Source: Mariniblastus sp.
GTDB taxonomy: Bacteria > Planctomycetota > Planctomycetia > Pirellulales > Pirellulaceae
DNA length: 51,610 nt
Direction: 5' to 3'
NCBI GenBank assembly: GCA_023300235.1
Contig: JALZWN010000061.1
Span: forward strand, 1 to 51,610
How positions within the stretch are numbered: the first letter of the stretch is position 1; the number at the start of each line of letters is the position of its first letter. This document shows, piece by piece, positions 25,841 through 34,438 of this stretch. The notes beneath the pieces were generated by a model. That model was not told where the DNA came from and did not search any database. It worked only from the letters and a program-made list of their open reading frames with translations. A program made the translations under genes and the position numbers.

Positions 25841-28210
25841 GTGAGCAATTCAGATAACTTGGCCGACGATCCATCGATGCATGGTCAATCTTCGTCAACG
25901 ACTGCGCCGCCCAAGAAGCGACCGTCGCGACCGCGGTCACCGTTTCGTATTTCGCGGTTGATGCTGAAAGAGTTGCGAGAGACATTGAGAGATCGGCGAA
26001 CGTTGATCACTTTGGTGCTGATGCCGCTGTTGGTGTACCCTGCCCTGAGTTTGGTTTTCAAAACGTTCCTGTTGAATAACTTGCAAGGATTGACCGCCGC
26101 GGATCCGGTTGCTTTGCGAATTGTTTACGACGGCGATGGCACGGAAGCGGAAGTGCGTCAGCAGTGGATGCGATTCGCGCAGTTTGCTGGGGCGTCGCTG
26201 CGTGAGGCGGAGATAAGCGATGCGGCGAACACAGAAAACGAGGCTGCCGAAAGCATGGACGGCACGGATCTGCCGAGCGTTGTTCCGACGTCTGAACGGC
26301 CGTTCCCGGGGCTCAAACCGTTTGGGGATCACCAATGGAAGTTGGTGTCTAAGGCGGGGGACGTGTCGCTGCGAGATATCCTTGATACGGCCGGTGACGA
26401 TGGAGAGCCGTTGGCCGATGTTGGCGTCTACTTCGCCAAGCTGGAGCTGGATTCAGCGCTGGGTTTTAAAGTCAAGATTGTTCATGCCAACGATGGCGTC
26501 TCACGAACCGCAGCGGATTACTTGAGTTATTGTTTTCGCAAAGCGAATGAGTTCGAGTTGAAGACGCGATTGCGGCAGCTGCGGCAGCCGTCGCACCCGA
26601 CGTGGGTGGTGGCTCAGGATGAGTTTGGTGAGTCTTCGTCGGGGGACGGGTTGGCGTCGTTGGCGGGTTTGATTCCGTTGGTGTTGGTGTTGATGACGAT
26701 TACGGGTGCGGTTTATCCGGCGATCGATTTGACGGCAGGCGAACGAGAGCGAGGTACGTTGGAGACGTTGATGGCAGCGCCGATTCCGCGGTTTTGGATT
26801 TTGTTTTCCAAATTCGTGGCGGTGGTGACCGTGGCGATGCTGACGGCGATTTTGAATTTGCTGGGGATGTTCGCCACGATCTGGGCGTTTCAGTTGGATA
26901 AACAATTGGGGCTGGAGATTTTTAATCTCGCCACAATGGCACAGATTTTGTTGCTGTTGGTTCTGTTTGCGGGTTTCTTTTCGGCGGTGTTGCTGGTGGT
27001 GACCAGTTTTGCAAAGAGTTTTAAAGAAGCTCAGGTTTATTTGATTCCGGTGATCTTGTTGTCGCTGGGGCCGGGGTTGATGGCGATGGCTCCTGAAATG
27101 AAATTGGCCGGGTTTAATTTGGTTTGCCCGATGGTCAATATTTTGCTGCTGGCCCGAGATGTGATCACCGGCGGCGTGGATTTCGGTTCGGCGACGATCG
27201 TGGTGCTTTCGACGATTGTTTATGCGGTGCTGGCGTTGAGTTGCGCGGCGAGCCTGTTTGGGTCGGATGCGATTTTGTATGCCGATGCGAACAGCTTGAA
27301 AGAAATGGTGCTGCGGCCAAAACGAGTCAATCGCGTGACGCCGTTGGGGGCGGCGGTGTTTTGTGCGTTGCTGTTGGTGCCGATGAATTTTGCGTCGAGC
27401 GAATTTTTGAATCGGTTTTCGGCGGCGACCAGCGGCGACTTTCAGTTGCGATTTGGTTTGATGGCAGGGTTGTTGTGTGTGATGTTTGTGTTGTTCCCCG
27501 CGGCGGTGGCGGTCTATCAACGGACCGATTTTGTCAGCGGTTTTGGACTGCGAGTGCCAAAGCCGGTGTTTTTGGTTGGAGGCGTTTTGTTGGGGTTGAG
27601 CCTGTGGCCGATCGTGATGTGGCTGACCACGGTTTGGCACGATCTGTATGGTGTGGTCGCTGGGGTCGAAGCGCGGGATGTTTGGAATGATCGGCTGGTT
27701 GAATTGACCAAGGGGATGGCAGAAAAGATTCAATCCGTTCCGTGGTGGACGATCGGGCTTTGCTTGGCGGTCGCGCCGGCGGTGTGCGAAGAGTTTTTCT
27801 TTCGCGGGATGTTGCAGCGATCGCTGTTGAAAAAAAGTTCGCCGTGGAAAGCGATCGCGATCTCGGCGCTGGTGTTCGGCGGCTTTCACACGATCAGCAA
27901 CAGCGTGATTGCGATCGATCGATTGATTCCCACGACGTTGATGGGGTTGGTGCTGGGCTATTTGGCTTACAAATCAAATTCGATTTTGCCGGGGATGATT
28001 TTGCACGCAATTCATAACGCCAGCGTGAGTTACTTGGCTTATTTCCAAAAGGAGTTGACGCAGCAGGCGTGGTTTCCTGAAGATGAAAAGCTTCCGTTAA
28101 CTTGGTTGGGAGCCGCAGCGGTGGTTGCCATCGTAAGCTTGGCGATGGTGGTTGTCGGTAGATCGGATGACGAACAAAAAAAGCCCGAGGTGAGTCGGGC
28201 TGAGGGTTAG
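25841..28210 (+). CDS. ABC-2 permease fused to a CPBP-type intramembrane protease
   Basis: 789 residues starting with GTG. The N-terminal about 540 residues are a NatB/ABC-2 permease: helix at about 45-72, a large extracytoplasmic domain (90-265), and several helices from about 268 (GLIPLVLVLMTITGAVYPAIDL). The C-terminal about 240 residues form a CAAX-protease-like (CPBP) domain: EEFFFRGMLQR at about 649-659, GGFHTI at about 683-688, and HAIHNASVSY at about 721-730, the glutamates and histidines expected for the active site. Start directly abuts the stop of the ATPase gene. Such fusions are known in planctomycetes. The transported substrate is unknown. Confidence 0.88.
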   Translation: MSNSDNLADDPSMHGQSSSTTAPPKKRPSRPRSPFRISRLMLKELRETLRDRRTLITLVLMPLLVYPALSLVFKTFLLNNLQGLTAADPVALRIVYDGDGTEAEVRQQWMRFAQFAGASLREAEISDAANTENEAAESMDGTDLPSVVPTSERPFPGLKPFGDHQWKLVSKAGDVSLRDILDTAGDDGEPLADVGVYFAKLELDSALGFKVKIVHANDGVSRTAADYLSYCFRKANEFELKTRLRQLRQPSHPTWVVAQDEFGESSSGDGLASLAGLIPLVLVLMTITGAVYPAIDLTAGERERGTLETLMAAPIPRFWILFSKFVAVVTVAMLTAILNLLGMFATIWAFQLDKQLGLEIFNLATMAQILLLLVLFAGFFSAVLLVVTSFAKSFKEAQVYLIPVILLSLGPGLMAMAPEMKLAGFNLVCPMVNILLLARDVITGGVDFGSATIVVLSTIVYAVLALSCAASLFGSDAILYADANSLKEMVLRPKRVNRVTPLGAAVFCALLLVPMNFASSEFLNRFSAATSGDFQLRFGLMAGLLCVMFVLFPAAVAVYQRTDFVSGFGLRVPKPVFLVGGVLLGLSLWPIVMWLTTVWHDLYGVVAGVEARDVWNDRLVELTKGMAEKIQSVPWWTIGLCLAVAPAVCEEFFFRGMLQRSLLKKSSPWKAIAISALVFGGFHTISNSVIAIDRLIPTTLMGLVLGYLAYKSNSILPGMILHAIHNASVSYLAYFQKELTQQAWFPEDEKLPLTWLGAAAVVAIVSLAMVVVGRSDDEQKKPEVSRAEG
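28176..28201 (-). terminator. intrinsic terminator for the FHA gene (minus strand)
   Basis: On the minus strand the stem AGCCCGA/TCGGGCT with a six-base loop is followed by seven T. It lies inside the last codons of the plus-strand permease-protease gene, about 80 bp past the FHA gene stop. Confidence 0.6.
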
Positions 28211-28280
28211 GGGGCGAATTCACTCTTCTGGTTAGAGGTCGCCGCTTCATGGCGAGGGGCGGTCGTTCTCAGAATTCGAA

Positions 28281-28682
28281 CTATTTGCCTTTGGAGCTCT
28301 TTTTTAGCCCCGCGCGTTCGAGTAGTGACTTGCTCATGAAGTCGTCCACGATTTCTTCTTGTGGCGGGGTGCCATAGGCCCCGTTGGCTGTTGGATCGTA
28401 GTCAACTTCAAACAGGTGTTTGGCGATTGCGATTTTAGCGTTTGGGTCGACTCGTTTGCGGACCCCTGGCAGGAGTTTTTTTCCGTCGATTTTGATGCCG
28501 TTACGAGACTTTAGGTCGCGAACGAACCAGTAGCCGTTTTCAATTTCGAACAGGCAATGGTAGGACGACACGTTGCCGAAGTTCAAGATGATGTCGCAGC
28601 CCTCGCGTCGTCCGACGCGGAGTCTTTTTTTGAGCATCGGGATTGGGTCGCCGCCGCCGATAGGTACAAGTTCGCCAAACAT
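28281..28682 (-). CDS. FHA-domain protein
   Basis: 133 residues. One forkhead-associated domain, which binds phosphothreonine peptides: VGRREGCDI (23-31), SxxH in VSSYHC (S39, H42), and SRNGIKI (N61, G62) are the phosphopeptide contacts. About 50 residues with a basic end follow. Proteins of this size usually act as adaptors of Ser/Thr kinase signalling. No kinase or phosphatase is adjacent, although three metallophosphoesterases lie 23 kb away. Start ATG at 28682. Confidence 0.9.
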   Translation of the reverse strand: MFGELVPIGGGDPIPMLKKRLRVGRREGCDIILNFGNVSSYHCLFEIENGYWFVRDLKSRNGIKIDGKKLLPGVRKRVDPNAKIAIAKHLFEVDYDPTANGAYGTPPQEEIVDDFMSKSLLERAGLKKSSKGK

Positions 28683-28859
28683 TTGTAAAAGGCCTCAGGA
28701 AAGCTAAGTATGAAACATCGTGGAATAAATAGAGACTGGCCGCAAAATAACATCCTCAACGTCGCGTCCTATTGTTAGGATACGCATGAAGAGCTCAGCT
28801 GAAACCGCGTGGAAATCTACTCTTCACTCTACGTGCCGTCAAATAAATAGCAAACTGCC

Positions 28860-29903
28860 GTGACTGAAAATTCGCTTCCGATCCTTAATGAACTGCCGCA
28901 AGACCATCGAGCAGTGCCGGTATTGTCGGAATTACCCGACAAGTCGATTGCCTACCCGCATGATCGGACTCAGTTCGACTGGGCAGGACAAGGGCTGCAT
29001 TACTTCAGTTACAGCTATTATTTAAGGCAGGTATTCGGTTATCGGGTCCAGCGAGTGAGTGTGGACGCGGGGTTCACTTGTCCGAACGTCGACGGGACGG
29101 TTGCGGTCGGTGGTTGTACCTTTTGTGACAATCGAAGCTTTAGTCCGAGTCGCCGTTTGCCGCGGCAGGACATTTTGGCTCAGATCGATGAAGGTATCTT
29201 TCGCATCAAGCGGCGGTACAAGTGCAAACACTTCATGGCGTACTTTCAACCGGCCACCAATACGTACGCGCCGGTCGAAACGCTAAAGCCGCTTTACGAA
29301 AAAGCGATCTCACATCCCGAGGTCATGTCGCTGGCGATTGGGACTCGACAGGACTGCGTGCCGGATGACGTGTTGGATTTGTTGGAAGCATTTGCGGTCA
29401 AGATTCCGTTGACGGTCGAGTACGGTTTGCAAACGATTCACAACAAGTCGCTCGATTGGATGAACCGCGGTCACTATCATGACTCTTTTATTGACGCGAT
29501 GGAGCGGAGTGTTGATCGTGGTTTTGAGCTGTGCGCCCATATCATGCTGGGTTTGCCGGGTGAGACCCACGAAGACATGATGGCGACAGCTCAGGCGGTG
29601 GCCGAATCGGATTTGGACGCGGTCAAAATTCATAACTTGTACGCGGTGGATAATACGCCGTTGGCTGATCAGGTTCGCAGCGGCGAGGTGAAGTTGATGG
29701 AGCGGGATGAGTACATCAACACGTTGGTTGATTTCTTAGAGCGTTTGCCACCAACGATGGTGGTAGAACGAATTAGCGGCGAGGCCCCCGGTGATTGGTT
29801 TGTCGGCCCAGAGTGGTGTACGGATAAGCCTGCGGTTTTAAGAGCCGTAAACGAAGAGTTCGTCCGACGTGGGACTCGGCAGGGCAGTTCCTTCGGAGCG
29901 TAG
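28860..29903 (+). CDS. radical SAM protein of the YhcC family
   Basis: 347 residues. The iron-sulfur cluster cysteines C74, C86 and C89 in CPNVDGTVAVGGCTFC fit the C-x11-C-x2-C variant of this radical SAM family (TIGR01212). The barrel follows, with TPxxxx-type segments such as AYFQPATNTYAPVE, then GLQTIHNKSLDWMNRGH and HIMLGLPGE. Family proteins have been linked to tRNA modification and cell envelope functions but the reaction is not settled. The start is GTG at 28860. The gene stands alone, divergent from the FHA gene; about 330 bp with a tRNA gene follow. Confidence 0.9.
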   Translation: MTENSLPILNELPQDHRAVPVLSELPDKSIAYPHDRTQFDWAGQGLHYFSYSYYLRQVFGYRVQRVSVDAGFTCPNVDGTVAVGGCTFCDNRSFSPSRRLPRQDILAQIDEGIFRIKRRYKCKHFMAYFQPATNTYAPVETLKPLYEKAISHPEVMSLAIGTRQDCVPDDVLDLLEAFAVKIPLTVEYGLQTIHNKSLDWMNRGHYHDSFIDAMERSVDRGFELCAHIMLGLPGETHEDMMATAQAVAESDLDAVKIHNLYAVDNTPLADQVRSGEVKLMERDEYINTLVDFLERLPPTMVVERISGEAPGDWFVGPEWCTDKPAVLRAVNEEFVRRGTRQGSSFGA

Positions 29904-30235
29904 CCAAGATTCGTCGGTATGATCGATTGGAAGGCGAATTTTTTGGGAAAGATCGATCGTCAATCGGTTAGAAAAATTCGGTGATCTGTGGGTCGCAGTG
30001 TGGAAAATTGAATTTGTTGATTGATGCTGCGGGTTTTTGGGGGACCAAGGTAAAGTCTGATTGGATAACGGCCGAAAACTTGTCTTACGCAGTTGGAAGT
30101 TTGTTTTGGGCAGGCCGTGCCATTTAAAACGCGGAAAAAGCGGTAGGTTAAGTGGATTTAAGCAGCATTTTGTTGCCCAAGCCACCCAGACCGCTTGACC
30201 ATTTAAGTCAAACAGAAATAATACTGCACCTTGAA
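29904..30235. other. intergenic region containing the tRNA-Cys promoter
   Basis: 332 bp, no gene supported. Its right end holds the promoter at 30195-30222. Confidence 0.5.
30195..30222 (+). promoter_or_regulatory. sigma-70 type promoter of the tRNA-Cys gene
   Basis: TTGACC at 30195-30200, a 16-bp spacer, then AATAAT at 30217-30222 (5 of 6 to the -10 consensus). The tRNA starts 13 bp after the -10 box. The match to consensus and the distance to the gene support it. Confidence 0.6.
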
Positions 30236-30307
30236 GGCGTCGTGGCCAAGTGGCTAAGGCAGCGGATTGCAAATCCGCCATCGCGGGTTCGACTCCCGCC
30301 GACGCCT
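30236..30307 (+). tRNA. tRNA-Cys (anticodon GCA)
   Basis: 72 nt. Acceptor stem GGCGTCG pairs with CGACGCC, discriminator base U (a cysteine identity base). D-arm, anticodon stem GCGGA/TCCGC with loop TTGCAAA and anticodon GCA, and T-arm with TTCGACT loop are present. The CCA end is not encoded. An intrinsic terminator follows directly. Confidence 0.97.
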
Positions 30308-30313
30308 CTGATA

Positions 30314-30356
30314 AACCCCGGAGATTACGCATTTTTGTGTAGCTCCGGGGTTTTTT
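30314..30356 (+). terminator. intrinsic terminator after tRNA-Cys
   Basis: Ten-base-pair stem AACCCCGGAG/CTCCGGGGTT with a 19-base loop and six T after it. Confidence 0.85.
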
Positions 30357-30424
30357 CGTGGCACCCGAAACTGCACCCGTGCACGCTCAAAGATGAAATC
30401 AAAGCCAACCGCTCAAAGTAACCG

Positions 30425-31759
30425 TTAACCGGCGCTGGTTTTGGTTTTCTTGTTGACCAGGAAGTACAAAGCCAAACCACTGACGATCGTGAGCGCGAAG
30501 GCAGTCAGTTTCTCGGGTTTGTCGACGGTCGAAAGGATCGCTAGGGTAAATGTGGCGGCGATGTACAAAGCCGCAATGCTGCAGTAGATGAAACGCTTAG
30601 CGACGGTGTCGTTGTCGCGGCGAGTCCATAAGAGACAGGCGACTGTGATCGCGGCACTCACCGACAACGTGAAACTCAAGTAATCCAGTAGTGAGACTAA
30701 GGTCGAAAAGTAAACGACGGTCACCGCGCAGATGACTTGTAGCCAAATCGCTGTCGCTGGAACGTTTTGCAGGCGGTTGGTCGGTGTGTTGAATAGCTTT
30801 GGAAATACACCATCGTCGGCCATTTTGGCGTAAACTCTTGGCCCAGCGATGATCATCGACGAAACTGAACTGAGTAGTGCCACGCTAACGATTACGCGAA
30901 TTAAGGTTGCCAGCGAATTGCCCCCAAGCGATTGCGACGCCACGGCGGCGATGTCTTGGACATTGCGGATTTGCTCCGGCGGCGCGGCGTACAGAAAAAC
31001 AAAATTCAGCAGTAAGTAGAATGCGGTTGTAATCAGTGTGCCCAGCAAGAGGGCTCGGGGGACGTTCGTTTTGGGATTGTCGACTTCGCCCGTCACGTAC
31101 ACCGCCGCATTGAAGCCGCTGAAGCTCAGCGATATCCAGACCAACGTCGACGCGATCGCGTAGATCGAAAACTCGGCGTCTTCGGTTTGGATTTGCATGC
31201 CTTGCCAGCCGCTGGGGTATTGGAAAAAGGCAAACCCGACAAAGCCCGCCAGCAAAGCGAGCTTGAGTCCGACGACGATGTTCTGAGTCAGCACGCCAGT
31301 TTTCAAGGTCGCCGAATGCAGGATCCCGAATAGCAAAATCGTTGCAATGCCGACCATGCCTGGTTGGAGCCAGCCGGGACGAATCGCATCAGGGACTGCG
31401 TACGATTCAAACGCGGTTGCCGCAAAAGCGATCGCGCCAGTGAATCCTGCCAATAGAGACACCCAGCCGGCGATGAATCCAGCTGCCGGATGCACCAAGC
31501 GACTTAGGAATAGATATTCGCCGCCGGATTCGGTGATGCGTTGAGCAAGTTGCCCGTAGCTGATCGCGCCGCAGATGGCGATCCCGCTGCCGATCAGCCA
31601 GGCCAGCATCACGTATTGTCGATCGCCGAGATCGGCAAACGAAAATCCGCTGGTCGTGAACACGCCGGCGCCGATCATGTTGGCGACGACTAAGAACGTG
31701 GCTGACCAGAGCCCGAATGGTTTGTTGGATTCCATCGACGAAGGATTTTTGTCAGTCAC
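30425..31759 (-). CDS. APC-family amino acid permease
   Basis: 444 residues with about twelve membrane helices and the APC superfamily start: FGLWSATFLVVANMIGAGVFTTSGF (about 15-39), where NMIGAGVF is the substrate-binding unwound helix 1. The helix-6 region SLSFSGFNAAVYVTGEVDNP matches the F.GFN.....EV.NP motif of the family. Probably a proton-coupled amino acid or amine transporter of the inner membrane; the substrate cannot be told. It starts 45 bp after the stop of the exported protein at 31805-32986, so the two may share a transcript. Confidence 0.9.
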   Translation of the reverse strand: MTDKNPSSMESNKPFGLWSATFLVVANMIGAGVFTTSGFSFADLGDRQYVMLAWLIGSGIAICGAISYGQLAQRITESGGEYLFLSRLVHPAAGFIAGWVSLLAGFTGAIAFAATAFESYAVPDAIRPGWLQPGMVGIATILLFGILHSATLKTGVLTQNIVVGLKLALLAGFVGFAFFQYPSGWQGMQIQTEDAEFSIYAIASTLVWISLSFSGFNAAVYVTGEVDNPKTNVPRALLLGTLITTAFYLLLNFVFLYAAPPEQIRNVQDIAAVASQSLGGNSLATLIRVIVSVALLSSVSSMIIAGPRVYAKMADDGVFPKLFNTPTNRLQNVPATAIWLQVICAVTVVYFSTLVSLLDYLSFTLSVSAAITVACLLWTRRDNDTVAKRFIYCSIAALYIAATFTLAILSTVDKPEKLTAFALTIVSGLALYFLVNKKTKTSAG

Positions 31760-31804
31760 GTTTAATAGTGCTCAAATTTCAAGAAGTAGTTTTCTTTGAA
31801 GCTT

Positions 31805-32986
31805 TTACTGTTTGACCACAAGCTTGTCTTTTTCGACGACGGCTCGAAAGCGAGTTCCTTTGAGCGTTTCGAAGATCAGTTCGCCTTGTGTGACTTTGGT
31901 GACGTTGAGTTTGATTCGGTCGGAGAGTTCTGCCGGTGGAATCTCGCCTAAGACCAGTTCGAGCTTCGCCGTGTCCGCGATGGTGCGCAGGATCGTCAGG
32001 CGGTCGGCTTCGGTGTTCAAAGTGAAACGATGAAGTTCAGCTTTGCCTGTCTTGGGAACAACTTGTTCAACCAATGCGGCTGCGAACTTGGCCAGTTGTT
32101 GTGGAGGGCCTTTGGCGGTGACTGCGGTGGAGCGAAAGGATATTTTCAAATCCGGGAATTGTTTGGCGAGGTCTTTTGAGTTCGCCGGTTTTTTGGCGAC
32201 GATGAAGGTTCGTCGTGCGGATTCGGTTTGAGGGAAGTCGATGATCGTGATCGACTTCGCGTCTGGAGCGATTTCGAACGTTTTGTTGAAACCGGCGAGC
32301 ATCAATTGCATTTGTGCCAGTACGCTGGTGGGCGGTAGCGAGACGGAATACCACAGGTCGTGTGGGAGTTTTTCCAGTCCGTTGACTGTGAATCCGTGCT
32401 TGGTGGCGATCGCTTCGATGAGTGATTTGGTGGCGACGACTGTTCCGGTGCGGACTTGACGTTTAACGGTCCACTTTACTTTGGAGCGGCTCTTTACTTT
32501 TTTGGCTTGTCGGGAGAGCGTTTCCATGGCGATTGGCAATTCGACGATGGTGTCGACGGGGCCAAAGTAATAACAGTCTTCAATTCGACAGACGCCAATC
32601 TTGGCGGCCGAGCCGACTCGCCAAAAGATTTGTTCGACGGTTTTGTTTTCGATTCCCAGGTTCACGATGGTGCTTGGGTCGACGCGGCGGTCAAGCATGA
32701 CTGCGATGTTTTCGGCATCTGAAAACGCCATCAGTCGATCTCGAAGCTGAGCGTCTTTCCACCAGAATGATAGGGCTTTTGGGTTTTGTAGTTTCTTGCC
32801 GGTCAAATACTTGGCTTGTTTGGTTTCAATCAGGACGGGCAAATCACCTTGGGCTAGGACGAGGCTGGGACAAGCGAATCCGATGATGAGGATAAGGCCG
32901 GTGAGCCAACCGAGATAACCGTTAATTTCAGGCGTATTTACCCATTTGAACATTTGCATGGTGCTGGTTTTGATGAGTGCTGTCAC
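31805..32986 (-). CDS. exported protein with secretin N-like repeats
   Basis: 393 residues. N-terminal signal or membrane anchor (about 25-45, GWLTGLILIIGFACPSLVLA). The mature part has a repeated pattern, such as NIAVMLDRRVDPSTIVNLGIENKTVEQIF, resembling the STN/secretin N-terminal fold (two beta-alpha-beta modules), then about 200 residues of mixed charged sequence ending with another module (LFETLKG-like end). No secretin pore domain is present. I infer a periplasmic protein; the function is unknown. The start is GTG 32986, without an obvious Shine-Dalgarno sequence, so an ATG at 32959 is possible. Confidence 0.7.
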   Translation of the reverse strand: MTALIKTSTMQMFKWVNTPEINGYLGWLTGLILIIGFACPSLVLAQGDLPVLIETKQAKYLTGKKLQNPKALSFWWKDAQLRDRLMAFSDAENIAVMLDRRVDPSTIVNLGIENKTVEQIFWRVGSAAKIGVCRIEDCYYFGPVDTIVELPIAMETLSRQAKKVKSRSKVKWTVKRQVRTGTVVATKSLIEAIATKHGFTVNGLEKLPHDLWYSVSLPPTSVLAQMQLMLAGFNKTFEIAPDAKSITIIDFPQTESARRTFIVAKKPANSKDLAKQFPDLKISFRSTAVTAKGPPQQLAKFAAALVEQVVPKTGKAELHRFTLNTEADRLTILRTIADTAKLELVLGEIPPAELSDRIKLNVTKVTQGELIFETLKGTRFRAVVEKDKLVVKQ

Positions 32987-33230
32987 GCGATTGGCCTCTA
33001 AAAAATTGCCTAGTCGTCATATTCGTTATGGTTTGATATTTCGAAGCCAAAGCAGCCAAGAAAGTCATCGTTCTGGCTAAAGCTGAGCGAATGCATCGTT
33101 GCCGGACACTGAAGGTCCAACTAAACTCGGCGGATCGTCACGACGAATGTGCTGAGCAATTTTGAACCCTTTGTTTGCAGTAAATCGTTCGTCTACTTGC
33201 AATGTTATCTAACTTGAGGCTTGGTCAATT

Positions 33231-33893
33231 ATGTCGGAATCGTCGCTCCGATATCCCCAGCTGGATAGATTTTACCAACGTTTTCTCAACGAGGAGAGCT
33301 CGGCTGATTTTATTCAGTCGGTTTCCACCAAATATAACTTGGCATCGTTAGAACGGCTTGCTGTTGGCGGCGGTCGGATGACTCGCCGAGCGGCGATTTT
33401 AGCGATTGGATTCTTGGGTGACTTTTCGAATAATGATGTGATGGGGCAAGCGTTGAACAACGATGACCGCGCCGTTCGGATGTTAGCTGACCATGGGATT
33501 CGTGAGTTGTGGCAGCGTCAAGGGACGGTTGGGCAACAGCATTTGTTGAAGCAAATTTTTCGGTTGATTGATCAATCGCGAATGGAAGAGGCGATAGCGG
33601 CTGCGACTCAGTTGATCGAAGCGAATCCAAAGTTTAGTGAAGCTTACAGTCAACGGGCGATCGCGTTTTGTGCGTTGGGCGATTACGAGGCTGCGTTGGT
33701 TGATTGCCGCGAGGCGTTGCAGTTCAATAGTTATCATTTCCCTGCGGCGATCGGTTTGGCTCATTGTTGCATGCAGATCGACGAAAATTCTGGAGCGCTT
33801 GCTGGCTACCGTTTGGCGTTGAATATTAATCCGGATTTGGATTCCGTCCGACGGCAAGTGTCTCGGCTCGAGCGGATGTTGGAAAACAACTAG
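33231..33893 (+). CDS. HEAT/TPR-repeat protein
   Basis: 220 residues, soluble. The N-terminal half (about 30-100) has helical repeat-like pairs (ERLAVGGGRMTRRAAILAIGFLGDFSNNDVMGQAL) typical of HEAT or armadillo repeats; the C-terminal half has two to three TPRs (AIAAATQLIEANPKFSEAYSQRAIAFCALGDYEAALVDCREAL). No signal peptide. Proteins with this mixed make-up serve as scaffolds; no specific partner is evident. The gene is alone on its strand; the dispersed repeat at about 34000 lies after it. Confidence 0.8.
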   Translation: MSESSLRYPQLDRFYQRFLNEESSADFIQSVSTKYNLASLERLAVGGGRMTRRAAILAIGFLGDFSNNDVMGQALNNDDRAVRMLADHGIRELWQRQGTVGQQHLLKQIFRLIDQSRMEEAIAAATQLIEANPKFSEAYSQRAIAFCALGDYEAALVDCREALQFNSYHFPAAIGLAHCCMQIDENSGALAGYRLALNINPDLDSVRRQVSRLERMLENN

Positions 33894-34438
33894 GCCAACT
33901 AGATGGCTACCGCCGATTGCCAGCAACGAATTGACTCCGTTGCCTGGAACGAGTTTCATATTGGTTTTGTTGCCGCAACGTTTGTTCTTGGGCTGTTGGC
34001 GTTTTTTATCCCGCAGTATTTCTTGCAAGAAAAACGGCTAGGTCTTTTGTTTTAAGGGCGTGCTGGAGGTCATCAGGTTCGCGAAGCTCGTTTGCTGCGT
34101 CTCTTGTTGATTGCGGGTGCAAATATAAGCACGAATTCGCAAGCGTGTGGATTTTGACTGGCTAAATCTAGGCTAGGGCGAAACTAAGGCAAAAGCAGCC
34201 GTCTTGTTTTGGGGAGCACTTCGAAGCGACCTTAGTGGGTCGTTGAGTTCTTGAAGTGGGCTGTTGAGATCAATGGCCTGTAACTATTTCACGTTGGCAA
34301 GCGTTTGTTTGGTTGATCGGGCTGCAATTGGCGGTCTTTGGCAAAGGTGTGGGATTTGTCTTGTTGGAGCGGGCGCAATTTTCTATTGTGAGGTTTCCTA
34401 CCAATTATTTCGATCGCTCTTTCGCCTGCTCAGGACCA
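33894..34438. other. intergenic region holding one copy of a dispersed repeat
   Basis: 545 bp. About 34005-34275 is similar to 50885-51130 (see repeat entries). No gene supported; a long minus-strand frame runs over the TPR gene but is a shadow. Confidence 0.6.
34005..34275. repeat. dispersed non-coding repeat, copy A
   Basis: Matches 50885-51130 in the same orientation over about 260 bp with short gaps. Shared islands include CCCGCAG, AGGTCTTTTGT, GCTGCGTCT and CCGTCTTGTTTTGGGGA. By eye about 60-70% identity. No terminal inverted repeats or transposase. Confidence 0.8.

Noticed and set aside
26501..27889. 462-codon open frame on the minus strand
   Set aside because: It runs antisense through the permease-protease gene and its translation is Gln/Arg/His-rich without a domain, so it is a shadow of codon use on the other strand.
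33483..34028. 181-codon minus-strand frame
   Set aside because: Overlaps the HEAT/TPR gene and the dispersed repeat; no domain or signal.
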